The notes beneath the pieces are model-generated. The model ran no database searches. It was not told the origin of the DNA and worked only from the letters and a program-made list of their open reading frames with translations. From Streptomyces sp. TLI_053 (lineage in GTDB: Bacteria > Actinomycetota > Actinomycetes > Streptomycetales > Streptomycetaceae): DNA of 64,000 nucleotides. Both the position numbers and the translations under genes were made by a program. The DNA lies in the NCBI RefSeq assembly GCF_900105395.1, contig NZ_LT629775.1:4424001-4488000 (forward strand), in the 5' to 3' direction. Each line of letters starts with the position of its first letter. The first letter of the stretch is position 1. This document shows positions 27,447 to 35,681 of this stretch, one piece after another.

Positions 27447-28159
27447 TCGAAGTTCACCGCCGACACCCGGGCGCCGAAGACCTGGGCGTGCTGGGCGACC
27501 TTCTCCGCCTGCTCGTGCAGGGCGCGGGCGTGCGCCTCCACCGCGGCCGGATCGATCTTGAACGCGGCGCCGACCGAGCCGCCGTCGACCGCGGCCTCGG
27601 CCGCCTCGAAGACCAGCCCGGACACCGCCTCCGCGACGACCTCGATCAGTGGGTTGAGCGCGGCCTCCACCACCTGGGCGACGATGTACTCCTCCAGCTG
27701 GTGCGCCAGGTAGGACATCAGCTTGCGCGCGGCCTGCTGGGCCGCGATCGCGCCGACCTCCGCCAGCCCGGCCGTCGCCACCGCGGCGGCCTGGGCGGCG
27801 ACGAAGGTGGCGGCCAGGACGATGAGTTCGCCGAGCGCCTCCAGCTTCATCGCAACGATCGCGTCGGCGGCGATGTCCATCGCCTGCGCGACCACGTGCG
27901 CCGCCTGGACGACCTCGTTGAAGTGCTTGTCGGACATCAGGGCCCACTTGGCGGCCAGCGCCTGGTAGGACGCGCCCTCGTAGGCGCCGCCGAGCTGATG
28001 GACCGTCGCGGTCGAGTCCGCGTGCACCTCTTCCAGGCCCTTGGCGAACTCCTTGATGTGCTCGCCGAATTCGCGGACCCTGTCCTCGTTGACCGAAGGC
28101 CAGCGGATGCCGATGAAGTTCAGCAGCGTCGCGACTTCGTCGGGCAGTTCGATTGCCAT
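27443..28159 (-). CDS. WXG-like/CpnT N-terminal-like carrier protein
   Basis: 238 aa from the ATG at 28159, preceded by GGGGGG; an upstream in-frame alternative is rejected. Almost entirely alpha-helical and Ala-rich. It begins MAIELPDEVATLLNFIGIRWPSV and has a YEG turn (residue about 68) where a WxG turn is expected, then long helices VVQAAHVVAQAMDIAADAIVA. This is the layout of the N-terminal half of CpnT-like and other type VII-associated polymorphic toxins. Here the carrier and the deaminase are separate, overlapping genes (GTGA) rather than one fused protein. Type VII export is inferred; no ESX genes are in the window. Confidence 0.72.
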   Translation of the reverse strand: MAIELPDEVATLLNFIGIRWPSVNEDRVREFGEHIKEFAKGLEEVHADSTATVHQLGGAYEGASYQALAAKWALMSDKHFNEVVQAAHVVAQAMDIAADAIVAMKLEALGELIVLAATFVAAQAAAVATAGLAEVGAIAAQQAARKLMSYLAHQLEEYIVAQVVEAALNPLIEVVAEAVSGLVFEAAEAAVDGGSVGAAFKIDPAAVEAHARALHEQAEKVAQHAQVFGARVSAVNFE

Positions 28160-28397
28160 CGAGAAACCCCCCGTAACCAACAATCCCTCGATTGGATCAA
28201 AAGTTTATACAACTAAGCATTGGTGGTCCGATGCCCGAGAAGTGCCGATTCTGTAGCGATCCGGAACGTTCCAGACCGATTCGCCCCACATCTCTGGCCG
28301 TGCCCCCGATGACTCCCGGTGCGATGCTGGATCGTGGGGCCCGGTCCACGCGGACCCCCGGCGCCGCACCACCCCTCAGCAGAAGGGCCGAGCAGAC
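28160..28397. other. AT-richer promoter region of the toxin operon
   Basis: A 238-base gap between the divergent toxin operon and the VOC gene, with an unusually AT-rich patch at about 28185-28225 (TTGGATCAAAAGTTTATACAACTAAG). This is where the toxin-operon promoter should lie. No single -35/-10 pair stands out. No gene seen. Confidence 0.45.
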
Positions 28398-28805
28398 ATG
28401 ACCGACGTCGCCGCCGAGCAGGCCGCGCAGGCCGACACCGGCTTCGCCCGCCTCGCCATGGTCACCATCGACTGTGCCGACCCGGTCGCACTGGCCGCCT
28501 TCTACGGCGAGCTGCTCGGGTGGGAGACCCGGCACGTGGACGAGCAGTTCGCCATCCTGGACAACCCGGAGGGCGGCAGCCCGCTCGGCTTCGGGCGGGT
28601 CAACGGGTACCGGCCGGAGCCCTGGGTCGAGCCGGACGGCGGCAAGCACTTCCACCTGGACTTCTACGTCGACGACCTGGAGGAGGCCACCGCCCGCGCG
28701 CTGGCCCTGGGCGCGACCGAGCCCACCTACCAGCACGGGCGCACGCTCAAGGTGCTGATCGACCCGGCCGGCCACCCGTTCGGACTAGCACCCCTGGACG
28801 CCTGA
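28398..28805 (+). CDS. VOC-family protein (glyoxalase/dioxygenase fold)
   Basis: 135 aa, ATG at 28398. Two beta-alpha-beta-beta-beta repeats of the vicinal oxygen chelate fold: LAMVTIDCADPVALAAFYGELLGWE at the start and KHFHLDFYVDDLEEATARAL in the second half, ending VLIDPAGHPFGLAPLD. The blocks H-L-D and G-H-P-F are the common metal or ligand positions of the small Streptomyces VOC proteins. Substrate unknown; possible roles include resistance or small-molecule binding. It stands between the toxin operon and a SLATT gene and is probably unrelated to either. Confidence 0.88.
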   Translation: MTDVAAEQAAQADTGFARLAMVTIDCADPVALAAFYGELLGWETRHVDEQFAILDNPEGGSPLGFGRVNGYRPEPWVEPDGGKHFHLDFYVDDLEEATARALALGATEPTYQHGRTLKVLIDPAGHPFGLAPLDA

Positions 28806-28855
28806 GCGCGACACCGGACCACCCGCCCGCCCCGCCCGGCGCCGACAGGCCCCGA

Positions 28856-29779
28856 TCAGCGCGGGAAGGCCCGCTTGGCCCGCCAGGTGGTGTGCTCGCG
28901 CGACACCGCGTCCTCCGCCTCCGCCGCCAGCCGGGCCCAGCCCCGCTCGGCGTCCGGCCCGCGCAGGTCGAGGTCGGAGAGCTGGTTGCCGACGTTCTCC
29001 AGCTCCCGCGCCGCCAGCTGGTACGCGGCCGCCAGCGGGCGGAGCTGCTTCAGCTGGGTCCAGGCGATCACCGACGCGGCCGCCGCCGAGGTGGCCCCGA
29101 AGACGTGCACCTGCAGCGCCCCGGTCGCCTGCGCGATCGCCGCCGCCGCACCGACGATGATCAGCGCCGCGACGGCCAGCCCCCAGGTGACCGCCTGCGA
29201 CTCGCAGGACTCGGCGCGCGAGCGGTACCACGTCCGCTGCCCCTCCACCCGGGTGCGCAGGTAGAGCGTGCGGCGCGAGGTCAGCGACTCCGCCCGCACC
29301 CGCCGCATCTCCGGGGTGATCTCGGCGACCGCGTCCGGCGGCACGATCGCCGGGTCCTCGAAGGCCCGCAGCACGTCCTCCAGCTGGAGCAGGTAGACCC
29401 GGTCGACGTCCGCCGACTCCGCCTCGCCCTCGAACGGGCGGGCCCGCACCGAGTACTTCCAGGCCAGCGTCTTCACCGACTCGGCCGCCGCCCGCGCCTC
29501 GTACCACCGCGCCTGCGGATTGCCCCGGCGCAGCCGGGACCAGAAGTACCCGGCCACCAGGAACGCCACCACCGAGAACAGCGGCGTGATATCGGCGGCC
29601 CCCTTGTCGTCCGGCCCGGGCAGCGAGCCGACCACCGCCGCGACCACCAGCATCGAGATGAGCCCCCGGTACCAGCGCAGCGTCTCCTGCTGGCCCGCGA
29701 TCGACGCCCGGTCGGCCGTCCGGAACAGCTCCGGCAGCAGCTGGGCCTCGACCCCCGTCGGCGGATCCTGTCGCACCAT
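28856..29779 (-). CDS. DUF4231 (SLATT-type) membrane protein, second copy
   Basis: 307 aa, ATG at 29779. Two hydrophobic segments at about 40-90 (LISMLVVAAVVGSLPG, LFSVVAFLVAGYFW) and two at about 200-250 (GLAVAALIIVGAAAAIAQATG, ATSAAAASVIAW), enclosing a charged helical region with NPQARWYEARAAAESVKTLAWKYSVR. The core motifs and the C-terminal DAVSREHTTWRAKR match the gene at 1108-2055 closely, so they are paralogues. SLATT proteins have been predicted to be pore-forming effectors; this copy lies 0.7 kb from the deaminase toxin operon but is on its own transcription unit, so a link is only suggestive. Confidence 0.85.
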   Translation of the reverse strand: MVRQDPPTGVEAQLLPELFRTADRASIAGQQETLRWYRGLISMLVVAAVVGSLPGPDDKGAADITPLFSVVAFLVAGYFWSRLRRGNPQARWYEARAAAESVKTLAWKYSVRARPFEGEAESADVDRVYLLQLEDVLRAFEDPAIVPPDAVAEITPEMRRVRAESLTSRRTLYLRTRVEGQRTWYRSRAESCESQAVTWGLAVAALIIVGAAAAIAQATGALQVHVFGATSAAAASVIAWTQLKQLRPLAAAYQLAARELENVGNQLSDLDLRGPDAERGWARLAAEAEDAVSREHTTWRAKRAFPR

Positions 29780-29860
29780 CGAACCGCTCCCCTCCCCCGT
29801 CTCGCCCGGAGTATGCCCCCGGTCAACTCCGCTACACCGCGAGCCTCTTGACGCCCCTTA

Positions 29861-29890
29861 TTGTCCCCGGTGCCCGGCAACCCCTATAAC
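29861..29890 (+). promoter_or_regulatory. Promoter of the second VOC gene
   Basis: TTGTCC and TATAAC are separated by 18 bases, ending 7 bases before the ATG at 29898. Transcription would start at or very near the start codon, so the mRNA is probably leaderless. Confidence 0.5.
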
Positions 29891-29897
29891 TGGTTAC

Positions 29898-30347
29898 ATG
29901 CCCATGCACTGGAAGCTCGTCATCGACGCCGCCGACCCGCACCGCCAGGCCGCCTTCTGGGGCGCCGCACTGGACTACACCGTCGAGGACCACAGCACGC
30001 TGATCGGCAACCTGCTGTCGGCCGACGCGGTCACCCCGGCCCAGGTCACCGAGGTCGACGGCCGCCACGCCTGGCTCACCCTCGCCGCCGTCCGCCACCC
30101 CGAGGACCCGCACGACCCCGCCTCCGGCACCGGGCTCGGCCGCCGCATCCTCTTCCAGCGCGTCCCCGAACCGAAGCAGGGCAAGAACCGCCTCCACCTC
30201 GATCTCCACCCCGGCCCGGACGCCCGCGCCGCCACCGTCGCCCGCCTGGAGTCCCTCGGCGCCACCACCCTGCGCGAGGTCGCCGAACCGGGCGGCTCCT
30301 GGGTGGTCATGCAGGACCCGGAGGGCAACGAGTACTGCGTCCACTGA
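29898..30347 (+). CDS. VOC-family protein
   Basis: 149 aa, ATG at 29898 (a second in-frame ATG two codons later is possible). N-terminal WKLVIDAADPHRQAAFWGAALDY and C-terminal NRLHLDLHPGPDARAATVARLESLGATTL with the ending VVMQDPEGNEYCVH are typical glyoxalase-like domain features. It differs from the VOC protein at 28398-28805 and is not a recent duplicate. Substrate unknown. Start chosen from the very close -10 box. Confidence 0.87.
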   Translation: MPMHWKLVIDAADPHRQAAFWGAALDYTVEDHSTLIGNLLSADAVTPAQVTEVDGRHAWLTLAAVRHPEDPHDPASGTGLGRRILFQRVPEPKQGKNRLHLDLHPGPDARAATVARLESLGATTLREVAEPGGSWVVMQDPEGNEYCVH

Positions 30348-30635
30348 CCTCCGCCCACCGCGCCCGCCCCGCCCCGCCCCGCCCGACCAAGGGGCGGGCG
30401 TGACCTGCAGAATCACGTCCCATGACCGATCCGACCGACTGACCGCCCCGGGACCCGGAAGCGGCCGCGGGCTCCACGCCGCTCCGGCACGGGAGCACCG
30501 CCGTCGCCCCCCCCCGGCCGGTTCTCCGGCGTCCGTACCTTCGCCCCCCCGGCCGGTCCGGGGGGCCGGGGGGACGGAAAGCCGAGGGCCCTCCCCGCAG
30601 TGCGGGGAGGGCCCGGGACCAAGCGGCGTCCGGCC
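30348..30635. other. GC-extreme intergenic stretch with homopolymer C/G runs
   Basis: About 290 bases between convergent genes, containing repeated GCCCC pentamers (30366-30385), a run of nine C at about 30507-30515 and GGCCGG blocks near 30551 and 30570. No gene is seen; the end next to the permease holds its terminator. Confidence 0.4.
30586..30614 (-). terminator. Terminator of the NCS2 permease gene
   Basis: GGGCCCTCCCCGCA and its perfect complement, 14 bp each with a minimal central loop, directly downstream of the minus-strand stop at 30636. Confidence 0.75.
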
Positions 30636-32099
30636 TCAGAGCAGGCCGAGGGCGGGCATCAGGTAGTAGAACGCGAAGACCGCCGACACCGCGTACATCG
30701 CGACCGGCACCTCCCGGCCCCGGCCGGCGGCGAGGCGCAGCACGCAGAAGGCGATGAAGCCGAAGCCGATGCCGTTGGTGATGCTGTAGGTGAACGGCAT
30801 CATCACGATGGTCAGGAACGCCGGGATCGCGATCGTGTAGTCGGCCCAGTCGATCTCCTTGATCGAGTTGGCCAGGATCAGGAAGCCGACGGCGACCAGG
30901 GCGGGGGTGGCGGCCTGGGCGGGGACCATCTTGGCGAGCGGGGAGAAGAACAGCGCCACCATGAAGAGGGCGCCGGTGACGATCGAGGCGAAGCCGGTCC
31001 GGGCGCCCTCGCCGACGCCCGCGGTGGACTCGACGAAGCAGGTGTTCGCGGAGGAGGAGGTCGCGCCGCCCGCCGCGGTGGCGATGCCGTCGATCATCAG
31101 CACCTTGTTGATGCCCGGCAGGTCGCCCTTCGCGTCCAGCAGGTGGGCCTCGTCGGCCACGCCGAGGATGGTGCCCATCGCGTCGAAGAAGCAGGACATC
31201 AGGACGGTGAAGACGAACAGGACGCCGGTCAGGACGCCGACCTTCCCGAAGCCGCCGAACAGGCTGACCTCGCCGACCAGGCCGAAGTCGGGCTTGGCGA
31301 CCGGGCTGCCGGGCCAGGCCGGGACGGTCAGGCCCCAGGCGCTGTCGGGCAGGTCGGCGAGCTTGTCGATGACCACGGCGACGACGGTCATCACCGCGAT
31401 GGAGACCAGGATCGCGCCGGGCACCTTGCGGACGATCAGGACCAGGGTCAGCAGCAGGCCGAGCACGAAGACCAGGACCGGCCAGCCGAGCAGGTGGCCG
31501 CCGGTGCCGAGCTGGAGCGGCACGGTGGTGTGGGCGGCGTCGGGCATCCGGGTGACGAAGCCGGCGTCGACCAGGCCGACCAGGCTGATGAACAGGCCGA
31601 TGCCGATGGCGATGCCCTTGCGCAGCCCGAGCGGGACGGCGTTCATCACCCGCTCGCGCAGGCCGGTGGCGACCAGGATCATGATCGCGAAGCCGGCCAG
31701 CACCACCATGCCCATCGCATCCGGCCAGGTCATCTTGGGCGCGAGCTGGAGGGCGACGATGGTGTTGACGCCGAGGCCGGCGGCCAGGCCGATCGGGACG
31801 TTGCCGATCACACCCATGAGCAGCGTGGTCAGACCCGCGGTGAGCGCGGTGGCGGTGACCAGCTGGGTGTTGTCCAGGTGGGCGCCGGTCATGTCGGTGG
31901 CGCTGGCCAGGATGATCGGGTTCAGCACCAGGATGTAGGCCATGGTGAAGAAGGTGGCGATGCCGCCGCGGATCTCGCGCGGCAGGGTGGAGCCGCGCTC
32001 GCCGATCCGGAAGTAGCGGTCCAGGGCGCCGGTCGGGGGCTTCGGCGCGTCGGGCTGGGCGGGCTCGGGCGACTCGGTGGTCGGCTGGGCCACGGGCAT
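30636..32099 (-). CDS. NCS2-family purine permease (guanine/hypoxanthine type)
   Basis: 487 aa from the ATG at 32099, with AGGAC upstream; the longer open frame is rejected. About 12-14 membrane segments. Family blocks: YFRIGERGSTLPREIRGGIATFFTMAYI at the N-terminus, the substrate-site helices with GNVPIGLAAGLGVNT and SSSANTCFVESTAGVGEGART (quoted in parts), typical of the AzgA/PbuG-like subgroup that imports guanine, hypoxanthine or adenine with protons. Divergent from a DUF2530 gene, an arrangement that I recall from other Streptomyces genomes. No purine riboswitch was recognised upstream. Confidence 0.92.
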   Translation of the reverse strand: MPVAQPTTESPEPAQPDAPKPPTGALDRYFRIGERGSTLPREIRGGIATFFTMAYILVLNPIILASATDMTGAHLDNTQLVTATALTAGLTTLLMGVIGNVPIGLAAGLGVNTIVALQLAPKMTWPDAMGMVVLAGFAIMILVATGLRERVMNAVPLGLRKGIAIGIGLFISLVGLVDAGFVTRMPDAAHTTVPLQLGTGGHLLGWPVLVFVLGLLLTLVLIVRKVPGAILVSIAVMTVVAVVIDKLADLPDSAWGLTVPAWPGSPVAKPDFGLVGEVSLFGGFGKVGVLTGVLFVFTVLMSCFFDAMGTILGVADEAHLLDAKGDLPGINKVLMIDGIATAAGGATSSSANTCFVESTAGVGEGARTGFASIVTGALFMVALFFSPLAKMVPAQAATPALVAVGFLILANSIKEIDWADYTIAIPAFLTIVMMPFTYSITNGIGFGFIAFCVLRLAAGRGREVPVAMYAVSAVFAFYYLMPALGLL

Positions 32100-32345
32100 G
32101 CTGCGTCCTCTGTGGGGGCGGAGGAGAGAGGGGGAGCCGCCCGGGCGACTGTGGCCGGGCGATCCGGTCGGACGGGCACGAAGCACGATGTCCTGGACGT
32201 GCCCCGAACAACCGGAATGACAAGTATGAGTTCCGCTGTCGCCCGTTCGCTATCTTCGCGCGTAGACAGAAGGGGACCGGAACGTCCCCGGACAGTCCGC
32301 GCAGGAAATCGATCGAACGCCCGCCGCACCCGTACCCTAGGGCCC
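32100..32345. other. Divergent promoter region, permease/DUF2530
   Basis: About 245 bases with lower GC around 32210-32280 (GGAATGACAAGTATGAG, TCGCTATCTTCGCGCGTAGACAG). It must contain both promoters; a TACCCT box lies close to the DUF2530 start. No purine-riboswitch-like fold could be recognised by eye. Confidence 0.4.
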
Positions 32346-32693
32346 ATGCCCAAGACGCCGACGCACCCCGCTCCACCTCCGCTGGAGGCCAATGACGTCG
32401 CGATCGTCGGCGGCGGGACGGTGCTCTGGTTCGTGGCGTTCGTCGTCCTGCTCCCCTTCTGGGGGACCCTCTCCGACCACGGCCACGGCAACTGGCCGTG
32501 GATCTGCCTGGCCGGCGGCGGCCTCGGTCTGATCGGCCTCTGGTACTGCCGGGCCCGCCGGGACGCCATCGCCCGGAGCCGGGCCGCCGAGGCCGGGGCG
32601 ACGGGCCCGACGGGCACCGCGGAGGCGGCCGAGCGGGCGCCGCGCACGGCCCCCGGGGGGAACGGCGGGGGCCCTGCCACCCAGTCGGACTGA
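32346..32693 (+). CDS. DUF2530 small membrane protein
   Basis: 115 aa, ATG at 32346. Two transmembrane segments (TVLWFVAFVVLLPFWG and WPWICLAGGGLGLIGLWY) followed by a charged, Ala/Gly-rich tail. The N-terminal PPPLEANDVAIVGGGTVLWF is the DUF2530 signature. The role is unknown; the family is restricted to actinobacteria. The gene is 52 bases ahead of the P-type ATPase gene on the same strand and could be co-transcribed. Confidence 0.85.
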   Translation: MPKTPTHPAPPPLEANDVAIVGGGTVLWFVAFVVLLPFWGTLSDHGHGNWPWICLAGGGLGLIGLWYCRARRDAIARSRAAEAGATGPTGTAEAAERAPRTAPGGNGGGPATQSD

Positions 32694-32745
32694 ATAGTCC
32701 TTTAGTAGCACGCATCGGACATAAGGCACCCGTAGAGTCGGTGCC

Positions 32746-35331
32746 ATGACGCAGCCTGCGCAGCCCGCCGAGGACCGGCCGACCGCGGCCCCGGCCACCG
32801 GGGAGAAGCCCGACGGGCAGAGGCCCGACGGCGCCCACCCGCTCGGGCTGCTGCCCGGCCGACGCGGCGGGCTCACCGCCGCCGAGGTGGCCGAACGGGT
32901 CGCCCGGGGCGACGTCAACGACGTACCGGTCCGCTCCAGCCGCTCCACCAAGGAGATCGTCCGGGCCAACGTCTTCACCCGCTTCAACGCGATCATCGGC
33001 GTGATGTTCGCGATCATCCTGGTCGTCGGCCCGATCCAGGACGGTCTCTTCGGACTGGTCATCGTCGCCAACACGGCGATCGGCATCATCCAGGAGCTGC
33101 GGGCCAAGAAGACCCTGGACAGCCTCGCGCTGATCGGCGAGGCCAGACCCCAGGTCCGCCGGGACGGCACCGTCGAACAGATCGCCGTCGGCGAGATCGT
33201 GCTGGACGACACCGTGTTGCTGGGCATCGGCGACAAGGTGATCGTCGACGGCGAGGTCACCGAGGCGGACGGTCTGGAGATCGACGAGTCGCTGCTCACC
33301 GGCGAGCCCGACCCGGTCCTCAAGCAGCCCGGCGACCAGGTGATGTCCGGCAGCTTCGTGGTGGCCGGCGCGGGCACCTTCACCGCCACCAAGGTCGGCC
33401 GCGAGGCGTACGCGGCGCAGCTGGCCGAGGAGGCCAGCCGGTTCACGCTGGTGAAGTCGGAGCTGCGCAGCGGCATCGACAGCATCCTGCGGTTCATCAC
33501 CTGGCTGCTGGTCCCGACCGCGGTCGGTCTGATCATCAGCCAGCTGGCCGTGGAGGGCCGCGACTGGCGCGAGGCGGTCCGCCGGATGATCGCCGGGATC
33601 GTGCCGATGGTGCCCGAGGGCCTGGTGCTGCTGACCTCGGTGGCGTTCGCGATCGGGGTGATCCGGCTGGGCCGCAAGCAGTGCCTGGTCCAGGAGCTGC
33701 CCGCGATCGAGGGCCTGGCCCGGGTGAGCACCGTCTGCCTGGACAAGACCGGCACCCTCACCGAGGGCGGCATGGACCTGGTGGACCTGCGGATCCTCGG
33801 AGCCGACGCGGACGGCGGGGACGCCGGGGCCACCGACGAGCGCGGCAGGCTGGACGACCGGGGCACCCTCGAGGAGACCGTCGAACAGGCACTGGCGGTG
33901 ATGGCCGGGGCCGACGCCCGCCCCAACGCGTCCATGCAGGCCGTCATCGACGCCTACGGCGACGGCCGGGACGCCGCGGTCGGCGGCCCGCGGTCCCCGG
34001 ACGGCGACGGCCCGGAGGCCGGCCGGGGCGCCCCGGGGGCCCGGGGCGGCTGGCGGGTGATCGAGGCGATGCCGTTCTCCTCCGCCCGCAAGTGGAGCGG
34101 GGTCCAGCTGCTGGAGCCGCGCGGCGGCGAGGCCAGCTGGCTGCTCGGCGCGCCGGACGTCCTGCTGCCGGCCGGCCACCCGGCCCTGGCCGAGGTCGAC
34201 GAGCTGGGCGCCCAGGGCCTGCGGGTCCTGCTGCTCGGCCGCACGCCCGTCCCGCTGGACGCCCCGGACCCGGCCGCCGGACTGCGCCCGCTCGCCCTGG
34301 TGGTGCTCCAGCAGCGGCTGCGCGAGGACGCCGCCGACACCCTGCGCTACTTCGAGAGCCAGCAGGTCGAGGCGAAGGTGATCTCCGGTGACGCGGCCGT
34401 CTCGGTCGGCGCGGTCGCCGCCCACCTCGGGCTGCCCGGCGCCGACCACCCGGTGGACGCCCGCACCCTGCCCGGCGAGCCGGAGGCGCTGGCCGACCTC
34501 GCCGAGCGCACCACCGTCTTCGGCCGGGTCACCCCGCAGCAGAAGCGCGAACTGGTCGGCGCGCTGCAGTCGCGCGGGCACACCGTGGCGATGACCGGCG
34601 ACGGCGTCAACGACGTGCTGGCGCTCAAGGACGCGGACATCGGCGTGGCGATGGGCAGCGGCAGCGACGCGACCAAGGCGGTCGCCCAGATCGTGCTGCT
34701 GAACAACTCCTTCGCGGTGATGCCCTCGGTGGTCGCCGAGGGCCGCCGGGTGATCGGCAACATCGAGCGGGTGGCCGGGCTGTTCCTGGTCAAGACGGTC
34801 TACTCGGTGCTGCTGGCACTGCTGGTGATCTTCACCCACTCGCCGTACCCGTTCCTGCCCCGGCACTCCACCGTGCTGTCCACCCTGACGATCGGGGTCC
34901 CGGCCTTCTTCCTGGCGCTCGCGCCCAACAACGAGCGCGCCCGCACCGGCTTCGTGCGCCGGGTGCTGCGGCTGGCGGTCCCGGGCGGCATCATCGCCGG
35001 TACGGCGACCTTCACCGCGTACGCGCTCGCCCGGGCCGACCACGCCACCGACCTCGAGTCGGACACCAGCGTGGCCACCCTGACGCTGTTCCTGGTCGCC
35101 ATCTGGGTGCTGGCGATCGTCGCCCGCCCCTACAACTGGTGGCGGGTGCTGCTGATCGCCACCATGTGCGGCTGCTTCACGCTGGTGATGACCGTGCCGT
35201 GGCTCTCCGACTTCTTCCAGCTCTCGCTGTCCGGCACCCGGGACCCGTGGATCGGGGTGGGCATCGCGGTGACCGCCGGACTGGTCCTGGAAGTGGTCTG
35301 GCGGATCATGCGGCGCCGGCTCGATGATTGA
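32746..35331 (+). CDS. CtpE-like cation-transporting P-type ATPase
   Basis: 861 aa, ATG at 32746. P-type ATPase with the phosphorylated Asp at residue 333 (CLDKTGTLTEGG), TGE-like LLTGEPD in the actuator domain, and the hinge MTGDGVNDVLALKDADIGVAMG (quoted in part). The TM4 site reads IVPMVPEGL, as in the CtpE subgroup, for which calcium uptake has been reported in mycobacteria; no CPC or heavy-metal-binding domain. The nucleotide domain has a low-complexity insert at about residues 345-435. The transported ion is inferred by similarity. A small membrane protein gene begins inside or just after its stop. Confidence 0.9.
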   Translation: MTQPAQPAEDRPTAAPATGEKPDGQRPDGAHPLGLLPGRRGGLTAAEVAERVARGDVNDVPVRSSRSTKEIVRANVFTRFNAIIGVMFAIILVVGPIQDGLFGLVIVANTAIGIIQELRAKKTLDSLALIGEARPQVRRDGTVEQIAVGEIVLDDTVLLGIGDKVIVDGEVTEADGLEIDESLLTGEPDPVLKQPGDQVMSGSFVVAGAGTFTATKVGREAYAAQLAEEASRFTLVKSELRSGIDSILRFITWLLVPTAVGLIISQLAVEGRDWREAVRRMIAGIVPMVPEGLVLLTSVAFAIGVIRLGRKQCLVQELPAIEGLARVSTVCLDKTGTLTEGGMDLVDLRILGADADGGDAGATDERGRLDDRGTLEETVEQALAVMAGADARPNASMQAVIDAYGDGRDAAVGGPRSPDGDGPEAGRGAPGARGGWRVIEAMPFSSARKWSGVQLLEPRGGEASWLLGAPDVLLPAGHPALAEVDELGAQGLRVLLLGRTPVPLDAPDPAAGLRPLALVVLQQRLREDAADTLRYFESQQVEAKVISGDAAVSVGAVAAHLGLPGADHPVDARTLPGEPEALADLAERTTVFGRVTPQQKRELVGALQSRGHTVAMTGDGVNDVLALKDADIGVAMGSGSDATKAVAQIVLLNNSFAVMPSVVAEGRRVIGNIERVAGLFLVKTVYSVLLALLVIFTHSPYPFLPRHSTVLSTLTIGVPAFFLALAPNNERARTGFVRRVLRLAVPGGIIAGTATFTAYALARADHATDLESDTSVATLTLFLVAIWVLAIVARPYNWWRVLLIATMCGCFTLVMTVPWLSDFFQLSLSGTRDPWIGVGIAVTAGLVLEVVWRIMRRRLDD

Positions 35332-35371
35332 GCCACGAACCGGAGGGGTTCGGACGACGGGGGGTACCGCG

Positions 35372-35608
35372 ATGGGGCGCAGGGGCGGGGAACTGGAGGC
35401 CTTCGCGGCCTTCCTGGGCGGACTGCTGGTCACCGGGCTGCTGGCCGGGCTGCTGGTGGGGGCCGGTGCGCTCGCGCGCGTCGAAGCCGGTCCGCTGCTG
35501 ACCAAGGCGGTGGCGGCGGTGCTCACCGCCACCTGGGTACTGAGCACCCTGGCGCTCTACCTGCGGATGATCGCCCGCGGCCGGACCCGCTCCGGCTCCC
35601 GCTCCTGA
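35372..35608 (+). CDS. Small two-helix membrane protein
   Basis: 79 aa from the ATG at 35372, with GGGGGT upstream; an in-frame ATG at 35324 overlapping the ATPase stop would give 95 codons. Two hydrophobic helices (AAFLGGLLVTGLLAGLLVGAG and AVAAVLTATWVLSTLALYL) and a basic C-terminus. It could be an accessory subunit of the upstream ATPase, since the genes are adjacent or overlapping, but no family was recognised. Confidence 0.65.
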   Translation: MGRRGGELEAFAAFLGGLLVTGLLAGLLVGAGALARVEAGPLLTKAVAAVLTATWVLSTLALYLRMIARGRTRSGSRS

Positions 35609-35681
35609 CCGACGGGATCCGGACGGACCGGAGGCCGGGACCGGACGCACGCTCCTCGCCGCGCCCGGCCCCGCCGCCCCG

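Noticed and set aside
32100..32345. Possible purine riboswitch upstream of the NCS2 permease
   Set aside because: No three-way-junction consensus (TATA-like loops and conserved core) could be recognised by eye.
30307..35547. A 1746-codon open frame on the minus strand
   Set aside because: It passes antisense through the P-type ATPase and out of frame through the NCS2 permease; no domain and no start signal.
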